Assembly (NCBI RefSeq): GCF_000482465.1
Contig: NZ_AXVJ01000042.1
Location: 92,368-156,367, forward strand
Source of the DNA: Runella limosa DSM 17973
Lineage (GTDB): Bacteria > Bacteroidota > Bacteroidia > Cytophagales > Spirosomataceae
Direction of reading: 5' to 3'
Length of the DNA stretch: 64,000 nt
Part shown: one piece after another, positions 24,990 through 33,047 of the stretch
Position numbering within the stretch: the stretch's first letter is position 1
How the letters are laid out: the number at the start of each line of letters is the position of its first letter
Made by a program: the position numbers and the translations under genes
The notes under the pieces: generated by a model
What the model was told of the DNA's origin: nothing
The model's database searches: none
Seen by the model: only the letters and a program-made list of their open reading frames with translations

Positions 24990-26860
24990 AAAAGTGGATT
25001 CTTTTGTGCGTTGTGGCCTTGCAACACACCGTCTATGCCCAAGTTGATTGGGTAAAAGAAAATTACACCAAAACCGAATACGACATTCCAGTGCGTGATG
25101 GAGTGAAACTGCATACCATCGTTTATGCGCCCAAAGACGCGTCGGCTTCTAATACCTATCCGTTTTTGATGCAACGCACGTGTTACAGCGTAGCGCCTTA
25201 CGGTGAAGGTAAATTCCCTGGCCAGCTAGGCCCCAGTAAATTCTTGATGAAAGACAAGTATATCTTTGTCTATCAGGATGTTCGTGGGCGTTACATGAGC
25301 GAAGGGAAGTGGACAAACATGACTCCACAAATTCCTAACAAAACCCAAGCCACGCAGGTGGACGAATCGTCGGATACGTACGATACGATAGATTGGTTGG
25401 TGAAAAACGTGGCCAATAACAATGGTCGCGTCGGCCAATGGGGCATCAGTTATCCAGGGTTTTATACGGTGGCAGGGGCGTTGAGCCAACACCCAGCCCT
25501 CAAGGCTTCGTCACCTCAAGCGCCCGTTTCAGACTTTTATTTTGATGATTTTCACCACAATGGTGCTTTTACGCAAGGTTATTTCTTGACGTTTCCTGTG
25601 TTTGGGATTCAGCACGAAAAACCCACCACGGCGCACTGGTGGATGCCGCAGATGATTCAGGAAAAAACCAAAGACGGCTATCAGTTTAACCTTGATTTGG
25701 GCTCACTCAAACATTTTGACAAGTATTACAAAGACAACTTCTTTTGGCAAGAACACAAAGACCACCCCAACTACGACGAGTTTTGGCAGAAACGCAGTAT
25801 TATTCCGCATTTGAAAAATGTGAAACACGCTGTGATGACGGTGGGAGGTTGGTTTGATGCCGAAGATTTGTACGGCCCGCTGACGGTGTATAAAACCCTA
25901 GAAAAAAATAATCCTTCGACCTACAACACGCTGGTGATGGGGCCTTTTGGCCACGGTCGTTGGTCGGCCGAAACGGGTCATACGCTGCACAGCAATGTGT
26001 ATTTTGGAGATAGTGTTGCTACGTTTTATCAACGAGAAATTGAGCGTACGTTTTTCAACCACTTTTTGAAAGGCGCGGGCGACGGAAAAACGGGTTTGCC
26101 CGACGCGTACTTGTTTAATACTGGCAAGAAGCAATGGGAGAAATTTGAACGTTGGCCTGCCGCTGCTGCCGAAAAGAAAACCTTGTATTTCCACGCCAAT
26201 GGTAAATTGTCGTTTGAAGCGCCTTCCCAAGCCGCATCAAAGACAGCCTACATCAGCGACCCGCTCAAGCCAGTGCCATACATCGAAGACAATACCGAAA
26301 CCATGGGCTTCACGCCGTTTAATTACATGTCGGAAGATCAGCGTTTTGCGGCGCGCCGTACGGATGTGCTGACGTTTCAGACCGAGCCACTTACTGAAGA
26401 TGTAACCCTGGGAGGGGAAATAATGGCCAAACTCAAGATTAGCACGACAGGCTCGGATGCTGACTTTTTTGTGAAGCTAATTGATGTCTATCCTAGCGAT
26501 GAACCTAATCATGCTTTTATGCCTAATAAGAACGTCATTTTAAGCAATTATCACCAGATGGTACGCAGCGAAATTATGCGTGCTCGCTTCCGAAATTCCT
26601 TTGAAAAACCAGAAGCATTGGTGCCTAATAAAGTAACCGACGTGAACTTCCGCTTGCAGGATGTACTGCATACTTTTAAGAAAGGACACCGCATTCAGAT
26701 CCAAGTTCAGAGTACCGCTTTTCCACTTTTTGACCGAAATCCTCAAAAATTTGTGCCTAATATTTACGTTGCAAACGACTCGGATTTTATCAAAGCAACG
26801 CACACAGTTTATCACCAAAAAAGCGCTTCAAGTGCCGTTGAAGTACAGATTTTGCGCTAG
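24986..26860 (+). CDS. CocE/NonD-family (S15-like) exported hydrolase
   Basis: A 624-residue exported enzyme with a signal peptide (MKKWILLCVVALQHTVYAQ). The alpha/beta-hydrolase domain of the CocE/alpha-amino ester hydrolase group has nucleophile Ser in GQWGISYPGFY, Asp in GGWFDAEDLYGP and His in MGPFGHGRWS. A jelly-roll X-Pro dipeptidyl-peptidase C-terminal domain (from about residue 450) follows, as in this family. Relatives cleave amide or ester bonds of beta-lactam-like or peptide substrates; the natural substrate here is unknown. It overlaps the upstream membrane protein gene by four bases. Confidence 0.92.
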   Translation: MKKWILLCVVALQHTVYAQVDWVKENYTKTEYDIPVRDGVKLHTIVYAPKDASASNTYPFLMQRTCYSVAPYGEGKFPGQLGPSKFLMKDKYIFVYQDVRGRYMSEGKWTNMTPQIPNKTQATQVDESSDTYDTIDWLVKNVANNNGRVGQWGISYPGFYTVAGALSQHPALKASSPQAPVSDFYFDDFHHNGAFTQGYFLTFPVFGIQHEKPTTAHWWMPQMIQEKTKDGYQFNLDLGSLKHFDKYYKDNFFWQEHKDHPNYDEFWQKRSIIPHLKNVKHAVMTVGGWFDAEDLYGPLTVYKTLEKNNPSTYNTLVMGPFGHGRWSAETGHTLHSNVYFGDSVATFYQREIERTFFNHFLKGAGDGKTGLPDAYLFNTGKKQWEKFERWPAAAAEKKTLYFHANGKLSFEAPSQAASKTAYISDPLKPVPYIEDNTETMGFTPFNYMSEDQRFAARRTDVLTFQTEPLTEDVTLGGEIMAKLKISTTGSDADFFVKLIDVYPSDEPNHAFMPNKNVILSNYHQMVRSEIMRARFRNSFEKPEALVPNKVTDVNFRLQDVLHTFKKGHRIQIQVQSTAFPLFDRNPQKFVPNIYVANDSDFIKATHTVYHQKSASSAVEVQILR

Positions 26861-26904
26861 AATTGGTATATTTCTATTGGGATATAAAAATAAACCAAAT
26901 TTGT

Positions 26905-26927
26905 AATTCGCTGTTAATCAGCTAATT
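26905..26927 (+). terminator. Possible weak terminator after the CocE-type gene
   Basis: A 9-base inverted repeat with one mismatch (26905-26913 with 26919-26927) is followed by a T-rich stretch. The stem is AT-rich at its foot, so activity is uncertain. Confidence 0.4.
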
Positions 26928-26940
26928 TTAATTTTATTTT

Positions 26941-26987
26941 TTTGGAGGGTATAATAGAAGCCATTAAATTTGTATTCTATTATACCC
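26941..26987 (+). promoter_or_regulatory. Promoter embedded in a 13-bp palindrome (candidate operator)
   Basis: TTTG (26941-26944), a 20-base spacer and TAAATTTG (26965-26972) match the Bacteroidota promoter consensus exactly. A perfect 13-bp inverted repeat flanks the -7 box: the left arm at 26947-26959 fills the spacer and the right arm at 26975-26987 covers the expected start of transcription. The symmetrical fit looks like an operator for a dimeric repressor. Confidence 0.7.
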
Positions 26988-26996
26988 TACTCATAA

Positions 26997-27611
26997 GTGA
27001 ATTTATTATGTCGAAGAAGCCCTTTGCTGGGCTTCCTTTTGATGATTGTATCCGTCACTCACACCTTTTCTCAAGGCAAAGTTAGTTTCAAAGTAACTGA
27101 AATAATATGCCCTAAAGTGTGCGAGGGAGAAAGCCGTTATCGAATTGTTTTCAGCTTGATAGATGCTGAAATCAGTACGAACAAAGGCCGTATTCAAAAT
27201 GATACCATCGTGGACATTGACCCTAGTTTTGACTATAAAGTAGTGGTGACAATTCGGCCAAACGACACCACCGAGCTCGCCCGTCAAGAAGTAATTCCGC
27301 TCCCCATTTGCGACCCCATTTTACCCGATGCTCCCTTGGCTGTTAGCCAAAGTACCTGCGAAGGAAAGCCTATTCCTCCCCTAATTGCGTTCCCAAAGGA
27401 CAATGAAACCGTCGATTGGTATGATAAACCAACGGGTGGGACATTGTTGGCAAAAGGAATATTACAGTATATTCCGACTAACTCTGGTATGTATTATGCC
27501 GAAACCCGCCGCCTTGATTCTGGATGTAAAAGTTTGGGTCGAACACCTGCTCGTTTGGACATTCAAAGGACGATGTGCGTTCCGATAACCGTCAAAAAAG
27601 TAAGGCGGTAA
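26997..27611 (+). CDS. Small secreted Ig-like-domain protein
   Basis: A 204-residue protein with a signal peptide (LLGFLLMIVSVTHTFSQG). The C-terminal half is a Bacteroidota Ig-like repeat: STCEGKPIPPLIAF, then VDWYDKPTGGTLLAKG, then YIPTNSGMYYAETRR. Such repeats are usually found in large surface adhesins, so this is an unusually short, single-repeat form. The start is GTG, 10 bases after the palindrome of its promoter. It lacks a T9SS sorting domain. Six cysteines in the mature part may form disulfides. The function is unknown, possibly a surface or periplasmic binding protein. Confidence 0.75.
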   Translation: MNLLCRRSPLLGFLLMIVSVTHTFSQGKVSFKVTEIICPKVCEGESRYRIVFSLIDAEISTNKGRIQNDTIVDIDPSFDYKVVVTIRPNDTTELARQEVIPLPICDPILPDAPLAVSQSTCEGKPIPPLIAFPKDNETVDWYDKPTGGTLLAKGILQYIPTNSGMYYAETRRLDSGCKSLGRTPARLDIQRTMCVPITVKKVRR

Positions 27612-27650
27612 TTTTTTTTGCTTTTAGGGGAAAACAAACCCTCTTTTCCC

Positions 27651-28622
27651 ATGAAAGCACTTCTCTGCAAACAGTACGGAACGCCCGATAGCCTCCTCGT
27701 TGAAGACATAGCACCACTTACTCCCAAGGCAGGTGAGGTGGTTATTACGGTCAAAGCCTGCGGGGTTAATTTTCCTGATACCCTTATCATTCAAGGAAAA
27801 TACCAGTTTAAACCAGCGTTTCCCTTTTCGCCTGGTGGTGAAGTGGCAGGAGTGGTCAAAGAAGTAGGCGAAGGCGTAACGCACCTCAAAGCTGGAGACG
27901 ATGTATTTGCCATGCCAGGCTGGGGCGGATTTGCGGAGGAACTGGCTGTTAAGGCCAACCGAGTATTTAGGATGCCGCCTAAAATGGATTATAAAGTGGC
28001 TTCTTCGCTGATGTACACGTACGGAACTTCGTATCATGCCCTGAAAAACCGTGCCGAACTGAAAGCGGGCGAAACGCTGCTCGTACTTGGTGCGGCTGGA
28101 GGTGTAGGGTTAGCGGCAGTCAATTTGGGTAAAATCATGGGGGCAAAGGTGATTGCAGCGGCGTCGAGTGAGGAAAAACTGGAGCTCTGCAAATCGTACG
28201 GTGCTGATGCCGTGATTAATTATTCAAAAGAAGACCTGCGCGAACGCCTAAAAGAAATAACGGGCGGTGGGGTGGACGTGATTTATGACCCTGTAGGGGA
28301 TAAATATGCCGAACCTGCACTGCGCGCGATGAACTGGAAAGGACGATATTTGGTGGTAGGCTTTGCCGCAGGACAAATACCGTCGATTCCGCTCAATCTG
28401 GCATTGCTAAAAGGTTGTGCTATTGTTGGCGTGTTTTGGGGAGCTTTTGCTGAACGAGAGCCTAAAGCCAATTTTCAGAACATTACGGAGTTGTTTCAAT
28501 GGTACCAAACGGGCGAACTCAAACCCCATATTCAGAAAACATACTCGCTCGAAGAAGCCCCGCAAGCGCTGTACGACATGCTCGAACGCCGAGCAATGGG
28601 GAAATTAGTCGTTGTGCCATAG
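27651..28622 (+). CDS. NADPH:quinone oxidoreductase family (medium-chain reductase)
   Basis: A 323-residue zinc-independent medium-chain dehydrogenase/reductase. The N-terminal GroES-like domain begins MKALLCKQYGTPDSLLVE, and the Rossmann domain carries LVLGAAGGVGLAAVNLGKIMGAKVI. No structural zinc cysteine lobe is present, as in quinone oxidoreductases (Qor-like). It probably reduces quinones or enals with NADPH. I chose the ATG at 27651, since the frame opening at 27618 adds residues not typical of the family. It is followed at once by a copy of the short palindromic repeat (28629-28644). Confidence 0.92.
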   Translation: MKALLCKQYGTPDSLLVEDIAPLTPKAGEVVITVKACGVNFPDTLIIQGKYQFKPAFPFSPGGEVAGVVKEVGEGVTHLKAGDDVFAMPGWGGFAEELAVKANRVFRMPPKMDYKVASSLMYTYGTSYHALKNRAELKAGETLLVLGAAGGVGLAAVNLGKIMGAKVIAAASSEEKLELCKSYGADAVINYSKEDLRERLKEITGGGVDVIYDPVGDKYAEPALRAMNWKGRYLVVGFAAGQIPSIPLNLALLKGCAIVGVFWGAFAEREPKANFQNITELFQWYQTGELKPHIQKTYSLEEAPQALYDMLERRAMGKLVVVP

Positions 28623-28628
28623 TGGAGG

Positions 28629-28644
28629 GGGTTGCTCACAACCC
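28629..28644 (+). repeat. Short dispersed palindrome, copy 1
   Basis: GGGTTGCTCACAACCC (6-bp stem, CTCA loop) directly after the quinone oxidoreductase stop codon. The same 16 bases occur at 52102-52117 and 52186-52201. Here flanking bases extend the stem with one bulge. It may act in transcript ends; no U-tract follows. Confidence 0.6.
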
Positions 28645-28652
28645 CTCCTATG

Positions 28653-29747
28653 TTATCTCAAAGAAATCGTCTTCCCCGTTTTGGCAGATTGTACCGCAGC
28701 ATCCAAAATCTCAACCACCACTTGGTTGATTTCGAGGGAAGATAAATCTTTCTTGGGAGTGATTTCGCCTTTGATGACGGCACCAAAGTAAGAAAATGGG
28801 TCGTTGTATGGTGCCGAAAGTGGCGTAAGCGTTTGCAATTTTTCGGGGGCGTCGCGTTGCGCGCCGTCTCCTTGCCGAACGCGCATTTGGAGGGTTTTAT
28901 CACAGACAACGTACCCTTTTTGCCCATAAATTTCGATGTCTTTGCGGTCAAAAGGCCAGTTCCACGAAGCCTGAATGACGGCTTGGGCGTGCGGATAGGT
29001 AAGAATGATAGTGGCTTCGTCGTCCACTTTGGGGTAAACAGCAGGTTTGATTTGTTGGGTAATGGCCGTGACCGACAGCGGGCGTTCGCCTTGCATGAGC
29101 CACGTCATTAGGTTGGCACCATAGCACCCAAAATCAATGATGGCTCCTCCTCCATTCATCACAGGGTCGGTGAGCCACGACAAAAAATCTTCGGAACAAC
29201 CGATTTCGCGGGGGCCTTTGTGCCCGTCGTGAACCACCACCTTCCGAATTTCGCCCAACGCATTTTGTTCTTTAATCATTCGATAGGCTTCTTGGTGGCT
29301 GGCGTACCAGGTTGTTTCAAAGTTGGTCAACAACTGAATTTTGTGCTTTTGGGCCAGCTTAACCATGGCTTCAGCGTGTTCACTATTCACGGCCAACGGT
29401 TTTTCAACCATCACATGAATGCCTTTTGGTGCGCAGATTTCCACCACTTGTTTGTGTTCGTAAATGCTATTAAAAGCACAAACGGCTTCGGGTTGCGTGG
29501 CGGCAATCATGGCTTCGAGCGACGGATACCACAGTTTTTCTGACAATTTATAACGTTTCAAATAACGCATCGCCAACTCGCGATTAGGCTCGGCCACTCC
29601 CACGATTTCGACATCCCCTTTGTCGGGGCGACTTAGAATTTGATGGACGTGGTCGTGGGTAAATCCTGCCACACCCAACCGAAGCGGTTTGGCTTCGGCC
29701 AATAAACTACTAATAATCAGTAAGAGAAAAACTTGCAGCGATTTCAT
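28653..29747 (-). CDS. Exported Gfo/Idh/MocA-family oxidoreductase
   Basis: A 364-residue NAD(P)-dependent sugar oxidoreductase-like protein with a probable signal peptide (FLLLIISSLLAEAKP). The Rossmann glycine region is degenerate (LGVAGFTHDHV instead of GxGxxG). The family catalytic EKPLAVN lysine is present, and the C-terminal alpha/beta domain includes GGGAIIDFGCYG. The export signal and the altered nucleotide loop, which begins right after it, suggest a periplasmic sugar-modifying or substrate-binding role. Substrate unknown. Its stop is 30 bases from the convergent quinone oxidoreductase gene. Confidence 0.88.
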   Translation of the reverse strand: MKSLQVFLLLIISSLLAEAKPLRLGVAGFTHDHVHQILSRPDKGDVEIVGVAEPNRELAMRYLKRYKLSEKLWYPSLEAMIAATQPEAVCAFNSIYEHKQVVEICAPKGIHVMVEKPLAVNSEHAEAMVKLAQKHKIQLLTNFETTWYASHQEAYRMIKEQNALGEIRKVVVHDGHKGPREIGCSEDFLSWLTDPVMNGGGAIIDFGCYGANLMTWLMQGERPLSVTAITQQIKPAVYPKVDDEATIILTYPHAQAVIQASWNWPFDRKDIEIYGQKGYVVCDKTLQMRVRQGDGAQRDAPEKLQTLTPLSAPYNDPFSYFGAVIKGEITPKKDLSSLEINQVVVEILDAAVQSAKTGKTISLR

Positions 29748-29812
29748 AGGAGAAGGGTGTTTTTAGTAAAAGAAAATTGATGTCAAAACTCCCCATTTTT
29801 TGCCATAAAAAA

Positions 29813-29841
29813 AGCGAGTAACCTCCTAAGAGGCACTCGCT
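29813..29841 (-). terminator. Terminator after the oxoamine synthase gene
   Basis: A 7-bp stem (29813-29819 with 29835-29841) with an inner 4-bp pairing is followed on the minus strand by seven T residues. Intrinsic terminator 23 bases after the stop of the 29865 gene. Confidence 0.9.
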
Positions 29842-29864
29842 TTGGAATACAAAACCAAAATTAT

Positions 29865-31133
29865 TTAGGCAACCACTTCGAGGCCAGCGCGATATACGCC
29901 TGCGTCGAGTTTGGAGCGCATGTCGTCAAAAGCTTTTAAGGTACGATCTACGTCTTCGAGCGTGTGAGCCGCAGTTGGAATCAAACGCAAAATGATTTGT
30001 CCTTTTGGAATCACAGGATAAACGACGATAGAACAGAAAATGCCCATGTTTTCGCGCAAATCGCGTACCATGTTAGTCACTTCGGGAAGACCGCCTTGAA
30101 GGCCCTGCATAAACACGGGCGTTACAGGAGAGGTCGTTTCGCCAATGTTAAATCCAAGGTCGCGGAGACCGTTTTGAAGGGCATTGACAATCGTCCAGAG
30201 TTTTTCGCGAAGTTCGGGATGCGCTTTGATAAGCTCCAAACGCTTACGACCCGCTTCCACGTAAGGCATTGGCAGGGCTTTGGCGTAGGTTTGTGAGCGC
30301 ATGTTGTACTTGAGGTACATGATGATGTCTGGATCATCGGCGGCGATAAATCCACCAATGGCGGCCATTGATTTGGCAAAAGTCGAAAAGTACAAATCTA
30401 CTTCTTTTGCTACACCAAAAAGTTCGGCTACTCCGCCTCCGTTGGCGCCCATGGTTCCAAAACCGTGCGCGTCGTCCACCAAAAGACGGAAATTATATTT
30501 CTTCTTCAATTCAACAACTTTGTCGAGGCTACCTACTTTTCCTGACATTCCGAAAACGCCTTCCGTAATGACAAGAACGCCACCGCCTTTTTCTTCGGCC
30601 AACTTGGTGGCACGAATGAGGTTTTTCTCCAAGCTTGCCATGTCGTTGTGGTTAAACTTGTAGTACTGCCCCATTTTGGCTTTGTGGAGTCGGATACCGT
30701 CAATCAAACACGCGTGAGCTTCGGCATCATAGACGATAACGTCGCGGTGGTCGCACACGCACTCAATCACCGACATTACTCCTTGGTAGCCGTAGTTGAG
30801 CAAGAAAGCTTCTTTTTTGCCAACAAACTCCGCCAATTCTTTCTCGAAAATCTCGTGTAAATCAGAGTTGCCCGACATCATACGGGCGCCCATTGGATAT
30901 GCCAATCCCCATTTTTCTGCGCCTTCGGCATCGGCCTTACGAACTTCTGGATGGTTGGCCAAACCGAGGTAGTTATTCAAACTCCAGTTGAGGACGTCCA
31001 TTCCACGAAATTTCATATGCGGGCCGATTTCCCCTTCTAGCTTTGGAAATGAAAAATAGTGGTGGCTATTGAGGGCTTTTGCGGCCGCCCCGATAGGTCC
31101 CCAGTTACTACGTAGTTTCTCGAAAATATCCAC
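29865..31133 (-). CDS. Alpha-oxoamine synthase, probable serine palmitoyltransferase
   Basis: A 422-residue PLP-dependent enzyme of the family that condenses an amino acid with an acyl-CoA (SPT, KBL, BioF, HemA). The PLP lysine is Lys254 in STFAKSMAAIGGF, His140 lies in DAEAHACLIDGIRL, and Asp220 starts DDAHGFGTMG. Bacteroidota make sphingolipids and typically carry one such enzyme as serine palmitoyltransferase, and the N-terminal NWSLNNYLGLANHPEV fits this group better than BioF. No biotin genes are nearby. The assignment as SPT over glycine C-acetyltransferase is inference. A consensus promoter lies at 31184-31214. Confidence 0.85.
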   Translation of the reverse strand: MDIFEKLRSNWGPIGAAAKALNSHHYFSFPKLEGEIGPHMKFRGMDVLNWSLNNYLGLANHPEVRKADAEGAEKWGLAYPMGARMMSGNSDLHEIFEKELAEFVGKKEAFLLNYGYQGVMSVIECVCDHRDVIVYDAEAHACLIDGIRLHKAKMGQYYKFNHNDMASLEKNLIRATKLAEEKGGGVLVITEGVFGMSGKVGSLDKVVELKKKYNFRLLVDDAHGFGTMGANGGGVAELFGVAKEVDLYFSTFAKSMAAIGGFIAADDPDIIMYLKYNMRSQTYAKALPMPYVEAGRKRLELIKAHPELREKLWTIVNALQNGLRDLGFNIGETTSPVTPVFMQGLQGGLPEVTNMVRDLRENMGIFCSIVVYPVIPKGQIILRLIPTAAHTLEDVDRTLKAFDDMRSKLDAGVYRAGLEVVA

Positions 31134-31183
31134 TTAATTATGCTATTTTTAGAGTTAAATACAGCTTTCAAATAAATTTTGTA

Positions 31184-31222
31184 CAAAAATAAAAATTCCT
31201 AACTCAATTTCAAAGAGTTAGG
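31184..31222 (-). promoter_or_regulatory. Promoter of the oxoamine synthase gene with inverted repeat at the -33 box
   Basis: On the minus strand TTTG (31211-31214), 19 bases and TATTTTTG (31184-31191) match the Bacteroidota consensus, giving a start near 31180 and a 47-base untranslated leader. An 8-bp inverted repeat (31198-31205 with 31215-31222) encloses the -33 element and could be an operator. Confidence 0.7.
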
Positions 31223-31400
31223 GGTGTTACTGATGCCCAATGCCCGCGTCTGAATGAAGAAACGAACTCGCAAAAATCCAATTTGGGAACGGTGTTTCGC
31301 TGAAAATTAATGTGATGAGCGGTGAACCAACCCGCTTGCTTTCTCTTAAATTTGTAGCAACTTACAATCACTTATTTTAAACCACATAATACGAGTAATC

Positions 31401-31742
31401 ATGGAAGATCAATTGAAAAATGCAGCTGAACAAGCCAAAGCCAAAGCGCAAGAATTAGCTTCAGACGCACAAGAAACATTTCAAGAATTGAAAGAAGAAA
31501 TCACGGAGAAAATACAAAGCGTTGATGTAGAAGGCTTGAAAGCGCAAGCGGCCGCAAAAGCTGAAGAAATGAAAGCTGAAGCCGAAGAAGCATTGGCAGA
31601 AGCCAAAGCCAAAGCGGAAGAGTTGGCTGCCGAAGCTCAAGAAAAATTTGAAGACCTCAAAGAAGAAGCAGGCGAAGCACTCGACAAAGCAACAGGGTTT
31701 ATCAAAGGACTTTTTGGGGGCAGCGAAGAAGAGAAAAAATAG
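31401..31742 (+). CDS. Ala/Glu/Lys-rich helical protein (LEA/apolipoprotein-like)
   Basis: A 113-residue protein made almost wholly of Ala, Glu and Lys in an 11-residue-type amphipathic pattern (AEQAKAKAQELASDAQETF). It ends in TGFIKGLFGGSEEEKK. It has no signal peptide and no cysteine or tryptophan. Such composition is typical of LEA-like or apolipoprotein-like stress proteins and of YtxH-like tails, and low-complexity composition makes homology claims unsafe. A -7 box TAAATTTG is at 31347-31354. A perfect hairpin follows the stop. Confidence 0.75.
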   Translation: MEDQLKNAAEQAKAKAQELASDAQETFQELKEEITEKIQSVDVEGLKAQAAAKAEEMKAEAEEALAEAKAKAEELAAEAQEKFEDLKEEAGEALDKATGFIKGLFGGSEEEKK

Positions 31743-31763
31743 TCAACTGCTTTGCAGGAATAC

Positions 31764-31793
31764 AAAAAAGGGAAGCCTAGGCTTCCCTTTTTT
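31764..31793. terminator. Bidirectional terminator
   Basis: A symmetrical palindrome, A6-GGGAAGCC-TA-GGCTTCCC-T6, at 31764-31793, gives a T-tract in both directions. It lies between the 31401 gene and the end of the polysaccharide operon (its minus-side part overlaps the last codons of the 31777 gene). Confidence 0.9.
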
Positions 31794-33027
31794 GTGTGTT
31801 ATTGAGGCTCATTTCGTGTACAGGAATCTGCAATGAACGAACGTGGATGTAGTAAAACAAGACGGTCATCCACGGAAAAAACAAAAACTGCCCCGCGTTT
31901 AGGTTGGACTCAAAGTAAGGTATAATCATCAACGATGGCAGAAAAACAAAGTACGGACTATCGTAGCGTACATAGACCCAAAAGGCGTTGATGGCGTAAA
32001 AAATCAAGAAAAAAAGAAAGGAAAGGAGCCCGCCTGAAAATAAGATTTCAAGGTACGAATTGTGCGAAGCTAAATCAGTGTGGACGTCGGCATATACTTC
32101 CAATCCTGCTTTGAAATTATCAAATCCAAAACCTGTCAATAAAACGCCTGGGTCATTGGTAAATACTTCAAAAGCTTTTTGGGCCAACTGAAAACGGATT
32201 TCTCCGCGTTGGCGGCGTATTCCTGCGTATTTTGAACGCAGGTTGATGACCGAGTCGGGGCTCATCACAATGTAGTACGCAAAAGCTAAAATACAAGTAA
32301 GAGCGGCGGCTTTGAGGTAAATGGAAATTTTTCGGTTACGGGCAATGAGAACCGCCGAAGACAGCGCCAAACCCGCATAACTGCTTCGTGAACCCGTGAG
32401 AACAATGCCCCACAGCGTCAGAAAAGCAATGAAAAAAAAGAGGTATTGTGCCCATTTTTTCATGGGGCTATTGGCGAAAAGATCAAAACTAGATACAATA
32501 AAGAGCGTACAAGACCAACCAATGACGTTGGCTTTATACACCCCGACGTACTGGCCGTAAACGTTGGTAGATTGAAAGGCAACGCCAGTGAAGAGCATCA
32601 TTGCCACGGGATAAAAATACGCTAAACTGAAAATTTGTAGCAGTTTGATTTTGGCCTCGTCTTTGGAATAATGTTTGAAAAGATAGACGACGAAGTAGTT
32701 GGTATAAATCAAAAAAGGAATCCAGGCGGAGAGTCGCTCAAAACTCCGAAAAAAATCGACACTAAAGGGCAAAACGATTACGTTGAGGCCAATAAAGCCA
32801 TAAAGTGCCCAATTCTTTTGTTGGTTAAAAATGTACTTTATTTGGCCTTGAACAAACAGAATACCAACTAACGAAACCACCACTAAGCCCGTACGAAGCA
32901 ATTTGGCCGTTTGGAATGCCCCCCCTCTCAACCCATATCCATAAATGACCAGAAAGGTGTTGAGGAAATACATCACCAAGTGCCAATCCAAGAGTGCCTT
33001 GTTTCGAAAAATCCTTCGCCATTGCAT
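31777..33027 (-). CDS. O-antigen ligase/polymerase-like (Wzy_C) membrane protein
   Basis: A 416-residue protein with about ten transmembrane helices. The large periplasmic loop holds the Wzy_C/WaaL pattern: RGEIRFQLAQKAFEVF, LTGFGFDNFKAGL and HTDLASHNSYLEILFSGGLL. Such proteins polymerise or ligate surface polysaccharide units. It is the last gene of a minus-strand group with two GT4 enzymes and a methyltransferase; 20 bases separate it from the GT4 gene above. Ligase versus polymerase cannot be told from sequence alone. Confidence 0.88.
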   Translation of the reverse strand: MQWRRIFRNKALLDWHLVMYFLNTFLVIYGYGLRGGAFQTAKLLRTGLVVVSLVGILFVQGQIKYIFNQQKNWALYGFIGLNVIVLPFSVDFFRSFERLSAWIPFLIYTNYFVVYLFKHYSKDEAKIKLLQIFSLAYFYPVAMMLFTGVAFQSTNVYGQYVGVYKANVIGWSCTLFIVSSFDLFANSPMKKWAQYLFFFIAFLTLWGIVLTGSRSSYAGLALSSAVLIARNRKISIYLKAAALTCILAFAYYIVMSPDSVINLRSKYAGIRRQRGEIRFQLAQKAFEVFTNDPGVLLTGFGFDNFKAGLEVYADVHTDLASHNSYLEILFSGGLLSFLFFLIFYAINAFWVYVRYDSPYFVFLPSLMIIPYFESNLNAGQFLFFPWMTVLFYYIHVRSLQIPVHEMSLNNTQKREA

Positions 33028-33047
33028 AGTTTATCGTTCGGCGCCAA

